Of a DNA stretch of 64,000 nt, positions 34,290 to 42,840 are shown in pieces. The notes under the pieces were generated by a model. That model saw only the letters and a program-made list of their open reading frames with translations, had not been told where the DNA came from and searched no databases. The stretch spans positions 1 to 64,000 of the forward strand of contig NZ_JALNYS010000015.1 of NCBI RefSeq assembly GCF_023229695.1, written 5' to 3'. How positions within the stretch are numbered: position 1 is the stretch's first letter; each line of letters opens with the position of its first letter. Made by a program: the position numbers and the translations under genes. The DNA comes from Sulfuricurvum sp. GTDB taxonomy: Bacteria > Campylobacterota > Campylobacteria > Campylobacterales > Sulfurimonadaceae.

Positions 34290-35111
34290 ATGTGTAAAGA
34301 TTGCGGCTGTTCGATCACCGATCATCACTCCCATACCCATGTCGACGAATTCGGCAACGAATATACGCATACCCACGACGATCACCACCATGATGATAAA
34401 CACTCTCACACCCATCAGGCGGCACACGAGACGCTTCACCAAAATCCTCAGCTGAATGACCCGAAAACGATCTCCGTCATTACGAAAATTTTGGATAAAA
34501 ACGATCGGGAAGCGGTCCACAACCGTGAGCATTTTAACGAGCACGGAGTACTGGCGATTAATTTGATGAGCTCACCGGGAAGCGGTAAAACGGCACTTTT
34601 AGAAGCGATGGCAGAGATTTCACCCTTTAAATTCGGAGTGATCGAGGGGGATTTGGAGACGTCGCGCGATGCCGATCGTCTTATCGCCAAAGGGATTCCT
34701 GCGGTGCAAATTCAGACGGGGAGTGCGTGTCATTTGGACGCGTTTATGGTACACAAAGGGCTCCACGATTTGCCCTTAGCTCCACTGGATGTCTGCTTTA
34801 TCGAAAACGTCGGGAACCTCGTCTGCCCTGCGAGCTACGATGTGGGATCGCATCTCAACATCGTCCTTGTCTCGATCCCTGAGGGGGAGGACAAAATTGC
34901 CAAATATCCGGTGATGTTCCGCACTGCCGATCTGATCCTGATCACGAAAACCGATCTGTTACCGTATTTCAAATACGATATCGAGCGTGAAAAAGCCGAA
35001 GCGCGAAAGATCAAACCCAATGTCGATATTTTGGAAGTCAACATCAATGATGAAGCTTCGGTAAAACGGGTGATTGAGTGGATCGAATTTAAGCGAAAGA
35101 TGAGAAACTGA
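34290..35111 (+). CDS. hypB: Hydrogenase nickel-incorporation GTPase HypB
   Basis: HypB delivers nickel to the large subunit with HypA, using GTP. The N-terminus has the metal motif CKDCGC followed by a His/Asp-rich tract (residues ~11-45) that can store nickel. The GTPase has P-loop SSPGSGKT, EGDLETSRDADR, GSACHLDA, ENVGNLVCP and TKTDLLPY. The ATG at 34290 is preceded by CAAGGAG. It is followed by hypC after 2 bases. Confidence 0.97.
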   Translation: MCKDCGCSITDHHSHTHVDEFGNEYTHTHDDHHHDDKHSHTHQAAHETLHQNPQLNDPKTISVITKILDKNDREAVHNREHFNEHGVLAINLMSSPGSGKTALLEAMAEISPFKFGVIEGDLETSRDADRLIAKGIPAVQIQTGSACHLDAFMVHKGLHDLPLAPLDVCFIENVGNLVCPASYDVGSHLNIVLVSIPEGEDKIAKYPVMFRTADLILITKTDLLPYFKYDIEREKAEARKIKPNVDILEVNINDEASVKRVIEWIEFKRKMRN

Positions 35112-35113
35112 TT

Positions 35114-35404
35114 ATGTGTTTATCGATCCCCTCTAAAGTGGTCAAAATCGATCCCGAAACCAATACCGCAACCGTCGATACGATGGGGGTTCAGCGCACT
35201 GCAGGACTTGATTTGATGGAAGAGGGGACAGTCGCTATCGGCGATTACGTACTCCTACATATCGGATTTATCATGAACAAAATCGATGAAGAAGATGCCC
35301 TCGAATCGCTCAGAGTCTATCGGGAAATATTGGACGTTATGGATGAACAAGAGCGACTAGCCGCGATAGCAGAGAGTGACAATTGTCCGAACGGCGGAGC
35401 CTGA
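35114..35404 (+). CDS. hypC: Hydrogenase assembly chaperone HypC
   Basis: HypC carries the Fe(CN)2CO unit from the HypCD complex to the large-subunit precursor. It starts MCLSIPSKVV, where Cys2 is the key residue, and has the OB-fold pattern GVQRTAGLDLM and GDYVLLHIGFIMNKIDEEDA. At 96 residues it is slightly longer than usual, with an acidic tail. The stop precedes the hypD ATG by 1 base. Confidence 0.97.
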   Translation: MCLSIPSKVVKIDPETNTATVDTMGVQRTAGLDLMEEGTVAIGDYVLLHIGFIMNKIDEEDALESLRVYREILDVMDEQERLAAIAESDNCPNGGA

Positions 35405-35405
35405 G

Positions 35406-36545
35406 ATGGGGCTGGAACTCAAAAATCTCTATGATGACTTTCGAGATGCCGATACGATAAAAGCCTACGCGAAGATTATCGCCGCAGATGCTCAAAAACT
35501 CCCGCATCCGATCAATATCATGGAGGTATGCGGCGGACATACCCACACCATCATGAAATACGGCATCCTTCAACTGCTCCCCTCCACCATCCATTTCGTC
35601 CACGGTCCGGGATGCCCCGTGTGCATCATGCCCAAAGAGCGGATTGACCATGCCTATGTGTTGAGTATGCAAGAGAACGTTATTTTGGTGACGCTGGGCG
35701 ATATGATCAAAGTTCCGGGAAGCAACGGAAGTTTGCAAGATGCACGGAGTAAGGGGGCGGATGTCCGTTTCGTCTACTCACCGCTCGATTGTCTCAAAAT
35801 CGCCCAAGAGAACCCCGATAAAACGGTCATCTTCTTTGCCATCGGATTTGAGACGACGACCCCGATGACCGCGGCACTTTTAGACACGGTGATCCGCCAA
35901 GATGTCAAAAACATCCTCCTGCACGTCAACCACGTCACGGTGCCCGAACCGATGCGCGCTCTGATCAGCGACGAGGCGTGTATCATCGATGCGTTTTTAG
36001 GACCTTCCCACGTCAGCGTTATCAGCGGAAGCAAAATCTACGAAGAGTTTCCGCGCGATTGGGGCAAACCCGTCGTCGTCAGCGGATTCGAGCCGGTGGA
36101 CGTGATGCAGTCGATCAGCATGATCGTCAAACAATTTATCGAAAATCGATGCGAACTCGAGGTGGAGTACAAACGTGCCGTAACGCGTGAGGGGAATCTC
36201 AAAGCCCAAGCATTGAATGATACATACTTCCACAAAGTGGACTTTCGCTGGCGCGGATTGGGTGATATTCCCCAAAGCGGGATGGGTCTGCGGAGCGAGT
36301 ATGATCGCTACAACGCCGAAAAGATGTATGATGCCGTGTTGCCCAAAGAGGAGATTGACGATCACAAACTCTGCATCTGCGGCGACATCTTAAAAGGGAA
36401 AGCCTCCCCTCCGCAGTGTAGTATCTTCGGCACCGCGTGTAAACCGAGCAGTCCTGTGGGAAGCTGTATGGTGAGTTCTGAGGGGGCGTGTTCGGCGTAT
36501 TATAAGTATGGGAATTTGCAAGTAGAGATTCGAGATAATCTATAA
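35406..36545 (+). CDS. hypD: Hydrogenase formation protein HypD
   Basis: HypD is the Fe-S scaffold on which Fe(CN)2CO is built. Conserved blocks are MEVCGGHTH, HGPGCPVC, VTLGDMIKVPGS, GFETTTP and the C-terminal cysteine cluster CGDILKG, PQCSIFGTAC and EGACSAYYKY. The ATG at 35406 (GGAG upstream) gives 379 residues; a GTG 30 bases earlier, inside hypC, is possible. In relatives hypE usually comes next; here about 4.7 kb of foreign DNA intervenes. Confidence 0.97.
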   Translation: MGLELKNLYDDFRDADTIKAYAKIIAADAQKLPHPINIMEVCGGHTHTIMKYGILQLLPSTIHFVHGPGCPVCIMPKERIDHAYVLSMQENVILVTLGDMIKVPGSNGSLQDARSKGADVRFVYSPLDCLKIAQENPDKTVIFFAIGFETTTPMTAALLDTVIRQDVKNILLHVNHVTVPEPMRALISDEACIIDAFLGPSHVSVISGSKIYEEFPRDWGKPVVVSGFEPVDVMQSISMIVKQFIENRCELEVEYKRAVTREGNLKAQALNDTYFHKVDFRWRGLGDIPQSGMGLRSEYDRYNAEKMYDAVLPKEEIDDHKLCICGDILKGKASPPQCSIFGTACKPSSPVGSCMVSSEGACSAYYKYGNLQVEIRDNL

Positions 36546-36559
36546 AATTCTATAGTATG

Positions 36560-36578
36560 CTGGTATAAAATATACCAG
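36560..36578. promoter_or_regulatory. Perfect palindrome, candidate operator of the downstream pair
   Basis: CTGGTATAAAATATACCAG has 8-base perfect arms. It lies 68 bases before the DUF4258-like ORF, and a TATAAT is at 36613-36618. It could be a toxin-antitoxin autoregulation site or the end of the hypD transcript. Confidence 0.45.
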
Positions 36579-36645
36579 TATATGGGGTAAATATGAAAAT
36601 ATTGGAATTTGGTATAATAGTGGACAATACGATGAAAGAGAAATA

Positions 36646-36926
36646 ATGTGTAATATTACTCAATTTATTTGGCGTAAACATGCAGCTCAGCGGATGATGG
36701 AGCGTTCTATTGGACGCGAGGAGATTATCCATTGTGCTCAATATGGTGAGATCATCGAATCGTATCCGAACGATTATCCTTTTCCCAGTTTTTGGTATAT
36801 GAATTAGTGAGTGAGCCGTTACACATCGTGATGGCATTAGAGGGTGAAACGTGTTATATCATCACGGCGTATCATCCGAACAACGAAGAATTTGAAAACG
36901 ATTTTAAAACAAGGAAAAAACGATGA
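36646..36926 (+). pseudogene. DUF4258-like protein, broken by a 1-base frameshift
   Basis: The first frame encodes RKHAAQRMMERSIGREEI and then HCAQYGEIIESYPNDYPFPSF, which stops at an early TAG. One base shift in the T5 tract at 36789-36793 continues as LVYELVSEPLHIVMALEGE and IITAYHPNNEEF, matching the rest of the DUF4258 pattern, and ends at 36926. An extra T would restore about 92 residues. DUF4258 proteins are the usual partners of YgiT-type zinc-finger genes, as here, with the stop overlapping the next ATG. It could be a true mutation, a sequencing error or a slippage switch. Confidence 0.75.
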
Positions 36927-37156
36927 ATAACTGCCCATTATGTAAAGGACACATTGTCGATGGTATGAGTACTTTTACCGTCGATTTAGGATTTGGCGTA
37001 GTCGTTGTACGTGATGTACCTGCGCAGGTGTGTTCGCAGTGCGGCGAGGAGTGGCTGAGCGATGATACGACGGCGAAACTCGAAAAGATCGTAGAATCCG
37101 CACGAGAGAAACAGGTAACCGTAGAAGTGGCGCGGTGGAGTGAAACGGCGGCATAA
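36923..37156 (+). CDS. YgiT/MqsA-type zinc-finger antitoxin-like protein
   Basis: The 77-residue protein has two CxxC pairs (CPLC, CSQC) in the order MNNCPLCKGHIVDG then VVRDVPAQVCSQCGEEW, as in the N-terminal zinc domain of MqsA. It then has a short helix SDDTTAKLEKIVESA. It lacks the DNA-binding XRE half of full MqsA. Its start overlaps the stop of the frameshifted DUF4258 gene, so together they look like a type II toxin-antitoxin-like pair. Confidence 0.82.
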   Translation: MNNCPLCKGHIVDGMSTFTVDLGFGVVVVRDVPAQVCSQCGEEWLSDDTTAKLEKIVESAREKQVTVEVARWSETAA

Positions 37157-37189
37157 GGCTTTGCTTTTGTACAAATATGGGAATTTGGT

Positions 37190-38176
37190 ATGAGTTATCA
37201 ACCGCCGTTTACGATCACCTCTAAAATGCTCTCTTTAGTAAGTGATATTGTTGAAATCATAACGGATATTAAGCACATAGAAACCAATTTAAAAACGCCG
37301 AAACTTCGTAAAAAAAATCGTGTAAAAAGTATTACGGGAACCTTGCAGATAGAGGGCAATACGTTTAGCGAAGAGAAAGTGACGAATGTTATAAACGGCA
37401 TAACCGTTTTAGGGACGATGAGAGAGATCGCCGAGGTACAAGGGGCGATAAAAGCGTATGAGCATTTTGATAATTACGTCTATAAAAAAGAAAAAGATCT
37501 CCTCTTGTCACATAAACTGATGATGGAAAAACTTGTATCCAGTGCGGGAAGTTATAGACATACTAACGTAGGTGTTGGCGATCAAAATGGTGTGACCCAT
37601 GTTGCTCCGCCTGCTTTAGCTGTACCTGAACTCATGGGAAATCTATTTGAATGGTTACAAAACACCAAAGATCATCCTCTCATTGTTAGCTGTGTCTTTC
37701 ACTATGAGTTTGAGTTTATCCATCCGTTCGAAGATGGTAACGGCAGGGTGGGACGACTTTGGCAGAGTGTTATATTGAACCAGTACAAAAAGATTTTCGG
37801 ATTTATCCCCATAGAGAGTGTCGTTCGAGAACATCAAGCATCGTATTATAAGGCTTTGGAAGCTTCGGGAAGTGCGGGAGAGAGTACACCGTTTATAGAA
37901 TTTATGTTGGAGATTATACTCAAAACATTGAAAAATGCTTCGAATGAAAGTGTCCCTAAAAATGTCCCTAGAAATGTCCCTAAAAATCGTTTGAATGAGA
38001 TTCTAAAACTGATCGAAAAAAACAAAGAGATCACGTCGATACAGATAGCCGAGCGATTAAAAGTAAGCGATAAAACCATCAAAAGAGATATGGCAACACT
38101 CAAAGAGCAAGGGCGACTTCAAAGGGTCGGTAGTTTGAAAAGTGGGCATTGGGAAGTGTTGGATGATGAACAATAG
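37190..38176 (+). CDS. Fic-domain AMP transferase with C-terminal HTH
   Basis: Fic proteins attach AMP (or related groups) to target side chains. The catalytic motif HPFEDGNGRVGR starts at His178. An N-terminal inhibitory helix with TLQIEGN (Thr51, Glu55, Gly56) marks an autoinhibited class II Fic. The C-terminus is a DeoR-like winged helix (ITSIQIAERLKVSDKTIKRDM). A short tandem repeat (VPKNVPRNVPKN) links the two; the DNA is three near-identical 12-base units. It sits in an accessory block within the hyp genes. Confidence 0.93.
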   Translation: MSYQPPFTITSKMLSLVSDIVEIITDIKHIETNLKTPKLRKKNRVKSITGTLQIEGNTFSEEKVTNVINGITVLGTMREIAEVQGAIKAYEHFDNYVYKKEKDLLLSHKLMMEKLVSSAGSYRHTNVGVGDQNGVTHVAPPALAVPELMGNLFEWLQNTKDHPLIVSCVFHYEFEFIHPFEDGNGRVGRLWQSVILNQYKKIFGFIPIESVVREHQASYYKALEASGSAGESTPFIEFMLEIILKTLKNASNESVPKNVPRNVPKNRLNEILKLIEKNKEITSIQIAERLKVSDKTIKRDMATLKEQGRLQRVGSLKSGHWEVLDDEQ

Positions 38177-38188
38177 AGGGAAGATTGA

Positions 38189-40129
38189 ATGGAATTAGTC
38201 TATTTATGGGTTGAAAAATACAAAAATATAAAACATCAGGGATTTAATTTTAGCGGGCGGTATCGATGTGATTATGACCCTGAGAAAAATGAATTAACGA
38301 TTGATGAAAACAAAGAGTATGTTCATATATTTCCAAAAAATATCAATGTTACCGCGATTGTTGGGGAAAATGGGAGTGGTAAGAGTAGTATTCTTGAGCA
38401 ATTGATGCTTTTATTTTATAGTGCTTCGCAAAAAGATGCCGAAGATACAAGTAAATCTTGGGTATTGATTTATGACAATGAAACAAAGTGTATTGCTATT
38501 GAATATTTCAGTACAGAAAATATAGGATTTGATAAGATCAATACCAATGATAATGGTATAAAAGAAAATTGTGTTGGATGTGAGTATAAAAAATATTATT
38601 TTTATAACTCTAAATTTAAAAAAAGAGACTGCTACAATATTTTTTATAATCCCTCGATTGAGTTAGTAAGTTCTTTCTTTCTTGATTATATTAGTGATGG
38701 TTTAAAAGATCAATATGGTGCAATTTATGATTTGGATTTTAAACCAGACACATTAAATATTTATGCTTTTCCATCTAAGAAAAAGGGTTTGATTGACATT
38801 AAAAAGTTAGAAAACAATGCTGTTCTGACAATGTATAAGTCGATAGAAGTTTCGAAAATTAAAAACTTTGATTTTAAACTAAATCAACTTCTCAATAATA
38901 CAAAGCTCAATTTTGTTCCTCAAAAAGTGGATTTTATTTTTAATTTAGATGATACTGAGTACTTAATTAAACATGATAATCAAAAAATAAAAGAGATTTT
39001 GTTTAGTAATTACAATGATTTAAGCTTAAAAAGTTTATATGCTTATTTTATTACCTCAATAATGTCTATTGCAAATGAAAGTTTTGATACTAAAGAATTT
39101 GAGGACTATTTTTTTCAAGATGGTTCCATCAAAGACTATTTAAGAAAAAATTACATTGAACAAAAGAAACAAATTCCCAAAAATGATGTCGTTCCTCCTG
39201 TTTATAAGCTTACTAAATATTTGTTAGAGAACATTGAAGAGTTTATGACATTAACTTCAAATATTAAACTTGCAGACTCTCTAAAAGAAAACGCAAATAG
39301 ACTTAACGTAGATGTAGTTGAAATTGCAAAGCTTATCGATGCCGTAAAAATATTAAACGATGATAACATATTAAATCGTAGGTTGAATGATACAAAAACT
39401 ATACTCAAAGTATTACCAGTTATACCATCCTGTATAAGAGTTAATGCATACAATAAAGATAATATTTGTTTTAATGATTTGAGCTATGGTGAGAAAAATT
39501 TCATTAGTTTAGTATATTCACTTATATACTATGCCCATTTTTTCAGTCATAATGAAAATACAATTAATATTTTTCTTGATGAGATTGAAACAGGACTAAA
39601 TCCCAAATGGCAAAAAAAACTTATAAACACTTTTATACCGTTTTTTTCAAAATTGAATGTTCCACTTAATATAATAATCTCTTCACATTCTCCTTTTATC
39701 CTCTCAGACTTACCAAAAGAAAACGTGATATTTCTCAAAAATGGAAAACAAGATTCTCCTTTCAAAGACCCAGAACAAACATTCGGTGCAAATATTCACA
39801 TGCTCCTTTCTCATGGTTTTTTTATGGATAAAGGGTTGATGGGGGAGTTTGCGAGAGGGAAGATAACAGCAATAAAAGATTTTTATGAGAAAGTACAAGT
39901 AGGTAAAAATAATATAGAAGAACTTGAGCAAGAATTTAAAGAAAATATTGATGACTTTGAAAATATCCAAAAAATCATAGGTGAACCATTTTTAAAGACT
40001 ATTATGGGCAATTATTTAGACGAGTTACATCTGATTTTTTCTGATGAAAAAACTTTAATTGATAAAGAGTTAATTGAACTTGAAAAAAGAAAACAATCCT
40101 TGAAAAGTTTGAAAAATGCTAAAAATTAA
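38189..40129 (+). CDS. ABC/AAA_21-type ATPase of a Septu-like (PtuAB-like) defence pair
   Basis: The 646-residue protein has all ABC-ATPase marks: N-terminal LVYLWVEKYKNIKHQGFNF, Walker A GENGSGKS (59-66), signature LSYGEKN (about 431-437), Walker B INIFLDEIETGLNP (Asp464-Glu465) and H-loop SSHSPF. There is no long SMC coiled coil. The next gene, overlapping by 14 bases, encodes an HNH nuclease, the PtuA-PtuB pattern of Septu. DNA is strongly AT-rich compared with hyp genes on both sides, which points to transfer. A standalone OLD-like nuclease is excluded because no TOPRIM is visible. Confidence 0.82.
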   Translation: MELVYLWVEKYKNIKHQGFNFSGRYRCDYDPEKNELTIDENKEYVHIFPKNINVTAIVGENGSGKSSILEQLMLLFYSASQKDAEDTSKSWVLIYDNETKCIAIEYFSTENIGFDKINTNDNGIKENCVGCEYKKYYFYNSKFKKRDCYNIFYNPSIELVSSFFLDYISDGLKDQYGAIYDLDFKPDTLNIYAFPSKKKGLIDIKKLENNAVLTMYKSIEVSKIKNFDFKLNQLLNNTKLNFVPQKVDFIFNLDDTEYLIKHDNQKIKEILFSNYNDLSLKSLYAYFITSIMSIANESFDTKEFEDYFFQDGSIKDYLRKNYIEQKKQIPKNDVVPPVYKLTKYLLENIEEFMTLTSNIKLADSLKENANRLNVDVVEIAKLIDAVKILNDDNILNRRLNDTKTILKVLPVIPSCIRVNAYNKDNICFNDLSYGEKNFISLVYSLIYYAHFFSHNENTINIFLDEIETGLNPKWQKKLINTFIPFFSKLNVPLNIIISSHSPFILSDLPKENVIFLKNGKQDSPFKDPEQTFGANIHMLLSHGFFMDKGLMGEFARGKITAIKDFYEKVQVGKNNIEELEQEFKENIDDFENIQKIIGEPFLKTIMGNYLDELHLIFSDEKTLIDKELIELEKRKQSLKSLKNAKN

Positions 40130-41126
40130 TTATTCTAAGAGCTTTGACAACAATATTTATTATACGAGTATTGCAAATAAAAAATTTGATATAAAAGTAT
40201 GTAAAAAAGTAAACTCTAAATGTATTAAAAAAGATGGGAAAATAGAATATGTGATTAGAGATGAGCTAAAAGACATATCTCTTGATAAGAATAAAAAAAC
40301 GATTAGTACTCTAGAGTTATTTGATATTTATAAGTCTCTAAAAATAGGTAATTTTGAAAGTTTATTTATGAGTATATCTTTGGAAGATTTGATTATTGGT
40401 GATTTTGAAAAGATACAACAAATTAAAAAACAAATAAAGTCAAATGGTGGAATAAAAGAAAATAAATATATAAAGTTCTTATTTAATTATACAGATTTAC
40501 AACCAGATGTAATAAGCCTTTTTTTTGAAAATCATCTCGATATTTCAACATGTTATTATTGTAATATTGATTTTGTAAATACTTACAATACAAAGAGTAA
40601 GAAGAAAAATAAATTTACATTAGATCATTATTATGATAAATCAACTTATCCCTACCTAGCCCTTTCTCTCTATAATTTTGTACCTAGTTGTTATACATGT
40701 AATTCCAAATTAAAAGGAATTATTGAATTTACTAATTTGGCACCTAGTTCAGAAAAATACGATTTTGAGCAAAAAGTAAAATTTAAACTCTTTTTAGATG
40801 GAATGTGTCAAAACTTACAAATAAAATCCAAAAAAGATATAGAAATACCTCTCAAAGAAAATTATTCTAATGATTTTAAAGATTACATCGAAAAACTTTA
40901 TTTAGATGAGCGGTATAGAGTTCACAAGGATATAGTTTTTGAAATGATTCAAAATGCCGAACTTTATCCAGAAAGTCGTTTAAAAGAATTGCAAAATCTA
41001 ACGGGTATACCGTTCCAGCAAATCAAAAAAGATATTTTCAATCTTATAGATGAAAATGATGATTTATCAAAAAAACCGTTTTCCAAACTCATCAAAGACA
41101 TCTCCGAAGAATTGGGACTTGTTTAA
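40116..41126 (+). CDS. HNH endonuclease, partner of the Septu-like ATPase (PtuB-like)
   Basis: The 336-residue protein has an HNH/zinc core: CYYCN at 146-150, LDHYYDKSTYPYLALSLYNFVPSC with Asp170-His171, and CYTCNSKLKG at 192-201. The N-terminal 120 residues and the C-terminal 130 residues are Lys-rich and without known motifs. It starts inside the ATPase gene, so translation is coupled. It presumably cleaves DNA when the ATPase senses infection, by analogy with Septu and retron Ec78-type effectors. It is longer than many PtuB proteins. Confidence 0.82.
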   Translation: MLKINYSKSFDNNIYYTSIANKKFDIKVCKKVNSKCIKKDGKIEYVIRDELKDISLDKNKKTISTLELFDIYKSLKIGNFESLFMSISLEDLIIGDFEKIQQIKKQIKSNGGIKENKYIKFLFNYTDLQPDVISLFFENHLDISTCYYCNIDFVNTYNTKSKKKNKFTLDHYYDKSTYPYLALSLYNFVPSCYTCNSKLKGIIEFTNLAPSSEKYDFEQKVKFKLFLDGMCQNLQIKSKKDIEIPLKENYSNDFKDYIEKLYLDERYRVHKDIVFEMIQNAELYPESRLKELQNLTGIPFQQIKKDIFNLIDENDDLSKKPFSKLIKDISEELGLV

Positions 41127-41138
41127 AAGGTTATAAAT

Positions 41139-41210
41139 ATGGAAAACAACAGAGTATTTCCAATTACGAACGCACTGTATTCGCAATTGAGTTGGACGCA
41201 TATAAACTAA
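41139..41210 (+). pseudogene. Possible remnant of a DUF1016-type nuclease gene
   Basis: A 23-codon ORF reads MENNRVFPITNALYSQLSWTH in part. The FPI..AL..QLSWTH pattern recalls the N-terminal domain of DUF1016/PDDEXK proteins (L-S-W-S/T-H). Nothing else of such a gene is present. It lies in the 97-base gap between the HNH gene and hypE and may mark an old insertion boundary. It may also be chance. Confidence 0.3.
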
Positions 41211-41223
41211 ATGAGGATAGCCA

Positions 41224-42216
41224 ATGACCAAAACAATTACATTAGCCCAAGGCAACGGCGGCGAAGAGAACAACGAACTGATCAAAAAGGTATTTTACAA
41301 AGCCTTTAACAACGAGATATTGGAACGAAGCGAAGATGCGGCGGTGATCGGAAATTTGGCGATGAGTACCGACAGTTTTACGGTGAGTCCTCTCTTTTTC
41401 GCGGGGGCGGACATCGGAAAGCTCGCGGTGTGCGGTACGTGTAACGATCTCGCGATGATGGGTGCACAGCCCAAATATCTCACTTGCAGCGTTATCATCG
41501 AAGAGGGGTTTGAGGTAGAGTTACTGGAGCGGATCGTCGAGAGTATGAGACAAGAGCTTCTTATTAACGGTGCGGTCGTGGTCAGCGGCGATACGAAGGT
41601 GGTACCGAAGGGGAGCGTGGATAAGATATTTATCAACACCACAGGGCTGGGTGAGATCGTCCAAGCGGGGATCAGCTCGAATAACGTGAGCGAAGAGGAC
41701 GTGATCCTCATCAATCGCGACATCGGGTGCCACGGAGCGACGATTTTCGCCGCGCGTGAGGGGATGGAGATGAGCAGTGCCCTCAAAAGTGACTGTAACT
41801 CGCTCTATCCGCAAGTCAAAGCTCTCATGGATGCAGGGGTGCGGATCACGGCGATGCGCGATGCGACGCGCGGAGGGGTTGCGGCGGTGCTCAACGAGTG
41901 GGCGAGACAGTCGAACGTCTGTATCGAAGTAGAAGAGGAAAAAATTCCCGTGAGCGATGAGGTCAAAGGGATCTGTGAAATGCTGGGATTTGAAGCGACG
42001 GCATTGGCGAATGAGGGGACGTTTGTGTTGGCGATCCACAAAGATCACGCGCTTCAAGCCCTGGAGATACTCAAGGGGTTTGAGGTGTGCGCTATGGCTT
42101 CGGTGGTGGGTGAAGTGAGTCAAAAGTATCCACAAAAAGTGATCCTCAAAAGCCCGTGGGGGACGTCACGATTTTTAGAGACCCCAAATGGCGAGTTGTT
42201 ACCGAGAATCTGCTAA
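41224..42216 (+). CDS. hypE: Hydrogenase maturation protein HypE
   Basis: HypE dehydrates the thiocarbamate made by HypF to a thiocyanate on its C-terminal Cys. The protein has the PurM-like fold marks LAQGNGGEENNELI, DAAVIG, STDSFTVSP, VCGTCNDLAMMGA, VVSGDTKVV, MRDATRGG and the ending PRIC with terminal Cys. It is 330 residues, of usual length. It is split from hypD by an accessory block and from intact hypA by a second scar. Its stop overlaps the ATG of a truncated hypA copy. Confidence 0.96.
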   Translation: MTKTITLAQGNGGEENNELIKKVFYKAFNNEILERSEDAAVIGNLAMSTDSFTVSPLFFAGADIGKLAVCGTCNDLAMMGAQPKYLTCSVIIEEGFEVELLERIVESMRQELLINGAVVVSGDTKVVPKGSVDKIFINTTGLGEIVQAGISSNNVSEEDVILINRDIGCHGATIFAAREGMEMSSALKSDCNSLYPQVKALMDAGVRITAMRDATRGGVAAVLNEWARQSNVCIEVEEEKIPVSDEVKGICEMLGFEATALANEGTFVLAIHKDHALQALEILKGFEVCAMASVVGEVSQKYPQKVILKSPWGTSRFLETPNGELLPRIC

Positions 42217-42330
42217 TGCATGAATACTCTATTGTGCAAGTATTGTTAACCCAGTGCGAGAGCTATGAAAAGGCAAACGATGCCGAAAAGCTCACCCGCG
42301 TCGAGATCAAGGTGGGGTGATGAGCGGGGT
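42216..42330 (+). pseudogene. Truncated hypA copy (hypA')
   Basis: The ATG overlaps the hypE stop (TAATG). It encodes MHEYSIVQVLLTQCESYEK and on to RVEIKVG, 34 residues that match the intact HypA (43521) except at five places, then stops at a TGA because one G of the G-run is missing. DNA similarity continues through GATGAGCGGGGT to about 42330 and then ends abruptly. It lacks the zinc domain and cannot work as HypA. Confidence 0.85.
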
Positions 42331-42498
42331 ATGCTGGCGTTCACGATCGACCGCCGGCATGCTACATCTAGCAACAACATGATGGCGCAGGGGCGCTATA
42401 TGGTGGTGAGCAAACATGATATCAAAGCGTTCGAGTGGATGGTGGACGGGACGGAAGATCGGATGGCGCCAGCGAAAAAAGAGACGGTGAAGTATTGA
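42331..42498 (+). pseudogene. Unrecognised gene fragment (55 codons)
   Basis: Right after the hypA' breakpoint an open frame reads MLAFTIDRRHATSSNNMMAQ and ends with PAKKETVKY. Composition is like core genes rather than the AT-rich islands. It looks like the 3' end of a longer gene brought in by the rearrangement, since it has no ribosome site. I do not recognise its family. Confidence 0.35.
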
Positions 42499-42535
42499 AA
42501 ATGGCGGAGTTTTCCCTAAAAAGAAAAACTCTTGC

Positions 42536-42541
42536 TATAAT
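42536..42541 (+). promoter_or_regulatory. -10 box of the toxin-antitoxin pair
   Basis: TATAAT 30 bases before the antitoxin ATG at 42571; the adjacent AAAAAGG serves as ribosome site nearer the start. Confidence 0.45.
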
Positions 42542-42570
42542 TGAAAAAATGGATAAAAAAGGTTGTTGCG

Positions 42571-42840
42571 ATGTATGCAGTCGAATTTGAAACCATTAAC
42601 CATAACGGAACGATCACCATTCCAGAAGAGTACGGGTTTGCGGACAATGAATCAATCAAAGTTATCCTTCTCAAAAAAGAGAGAAGTGCCAACGACCCTG
42701 AATTTCAACAACATCGTGAAGAGATCAAAAATCTCATCGATGACTATAAAACAAACGGGGATAAAAATTTCCTCCCGTATGAAGAGGGGATGGACGCAAT
42801 CGATAACTGGCTGGACGGTTTAGACGTTGCGAATCATTAA
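42571..42840 (+). CDS. AbrB-like antitoxin
   Basis: The 89-residue protein starts with a swapped-hairpin-like strand pattern, NHNGTITIPEEYGFADNESIKVILL, as in AbrB/MazE-type DNA-binding antitoxins. An acidic helical toxin-binding tail follows (EEIKNLIDDYK). An in-frame TTG at 42541 could extend it by 10 residues, but the ATG has the better spacing. It overlaps the toxin gene by 14 bases. Confidence 0.78.
   Translation: MYAVEFETINHNGTITIPEEYGFADNESIKVILLKKERSANDPEFQQHREEIKNLIDDYKTNGDKNFLPYEEGMDAIDNWLDGLDVANH

Noticed and set aside
38189..41126. Retron of the Ec78 type (ATPase/HNH effector with reverse transcriptase)
   Set aside because: No reverse transcriptase motif (xxDD) or msr/msd-like structured region is seen beside the pair.
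41139..41210. Functional small gene between the HNH gene and hypE
   Set aside because: Only 23 codons with no ribosome site; at best a relic, kept as a low-confidence pseudogene.
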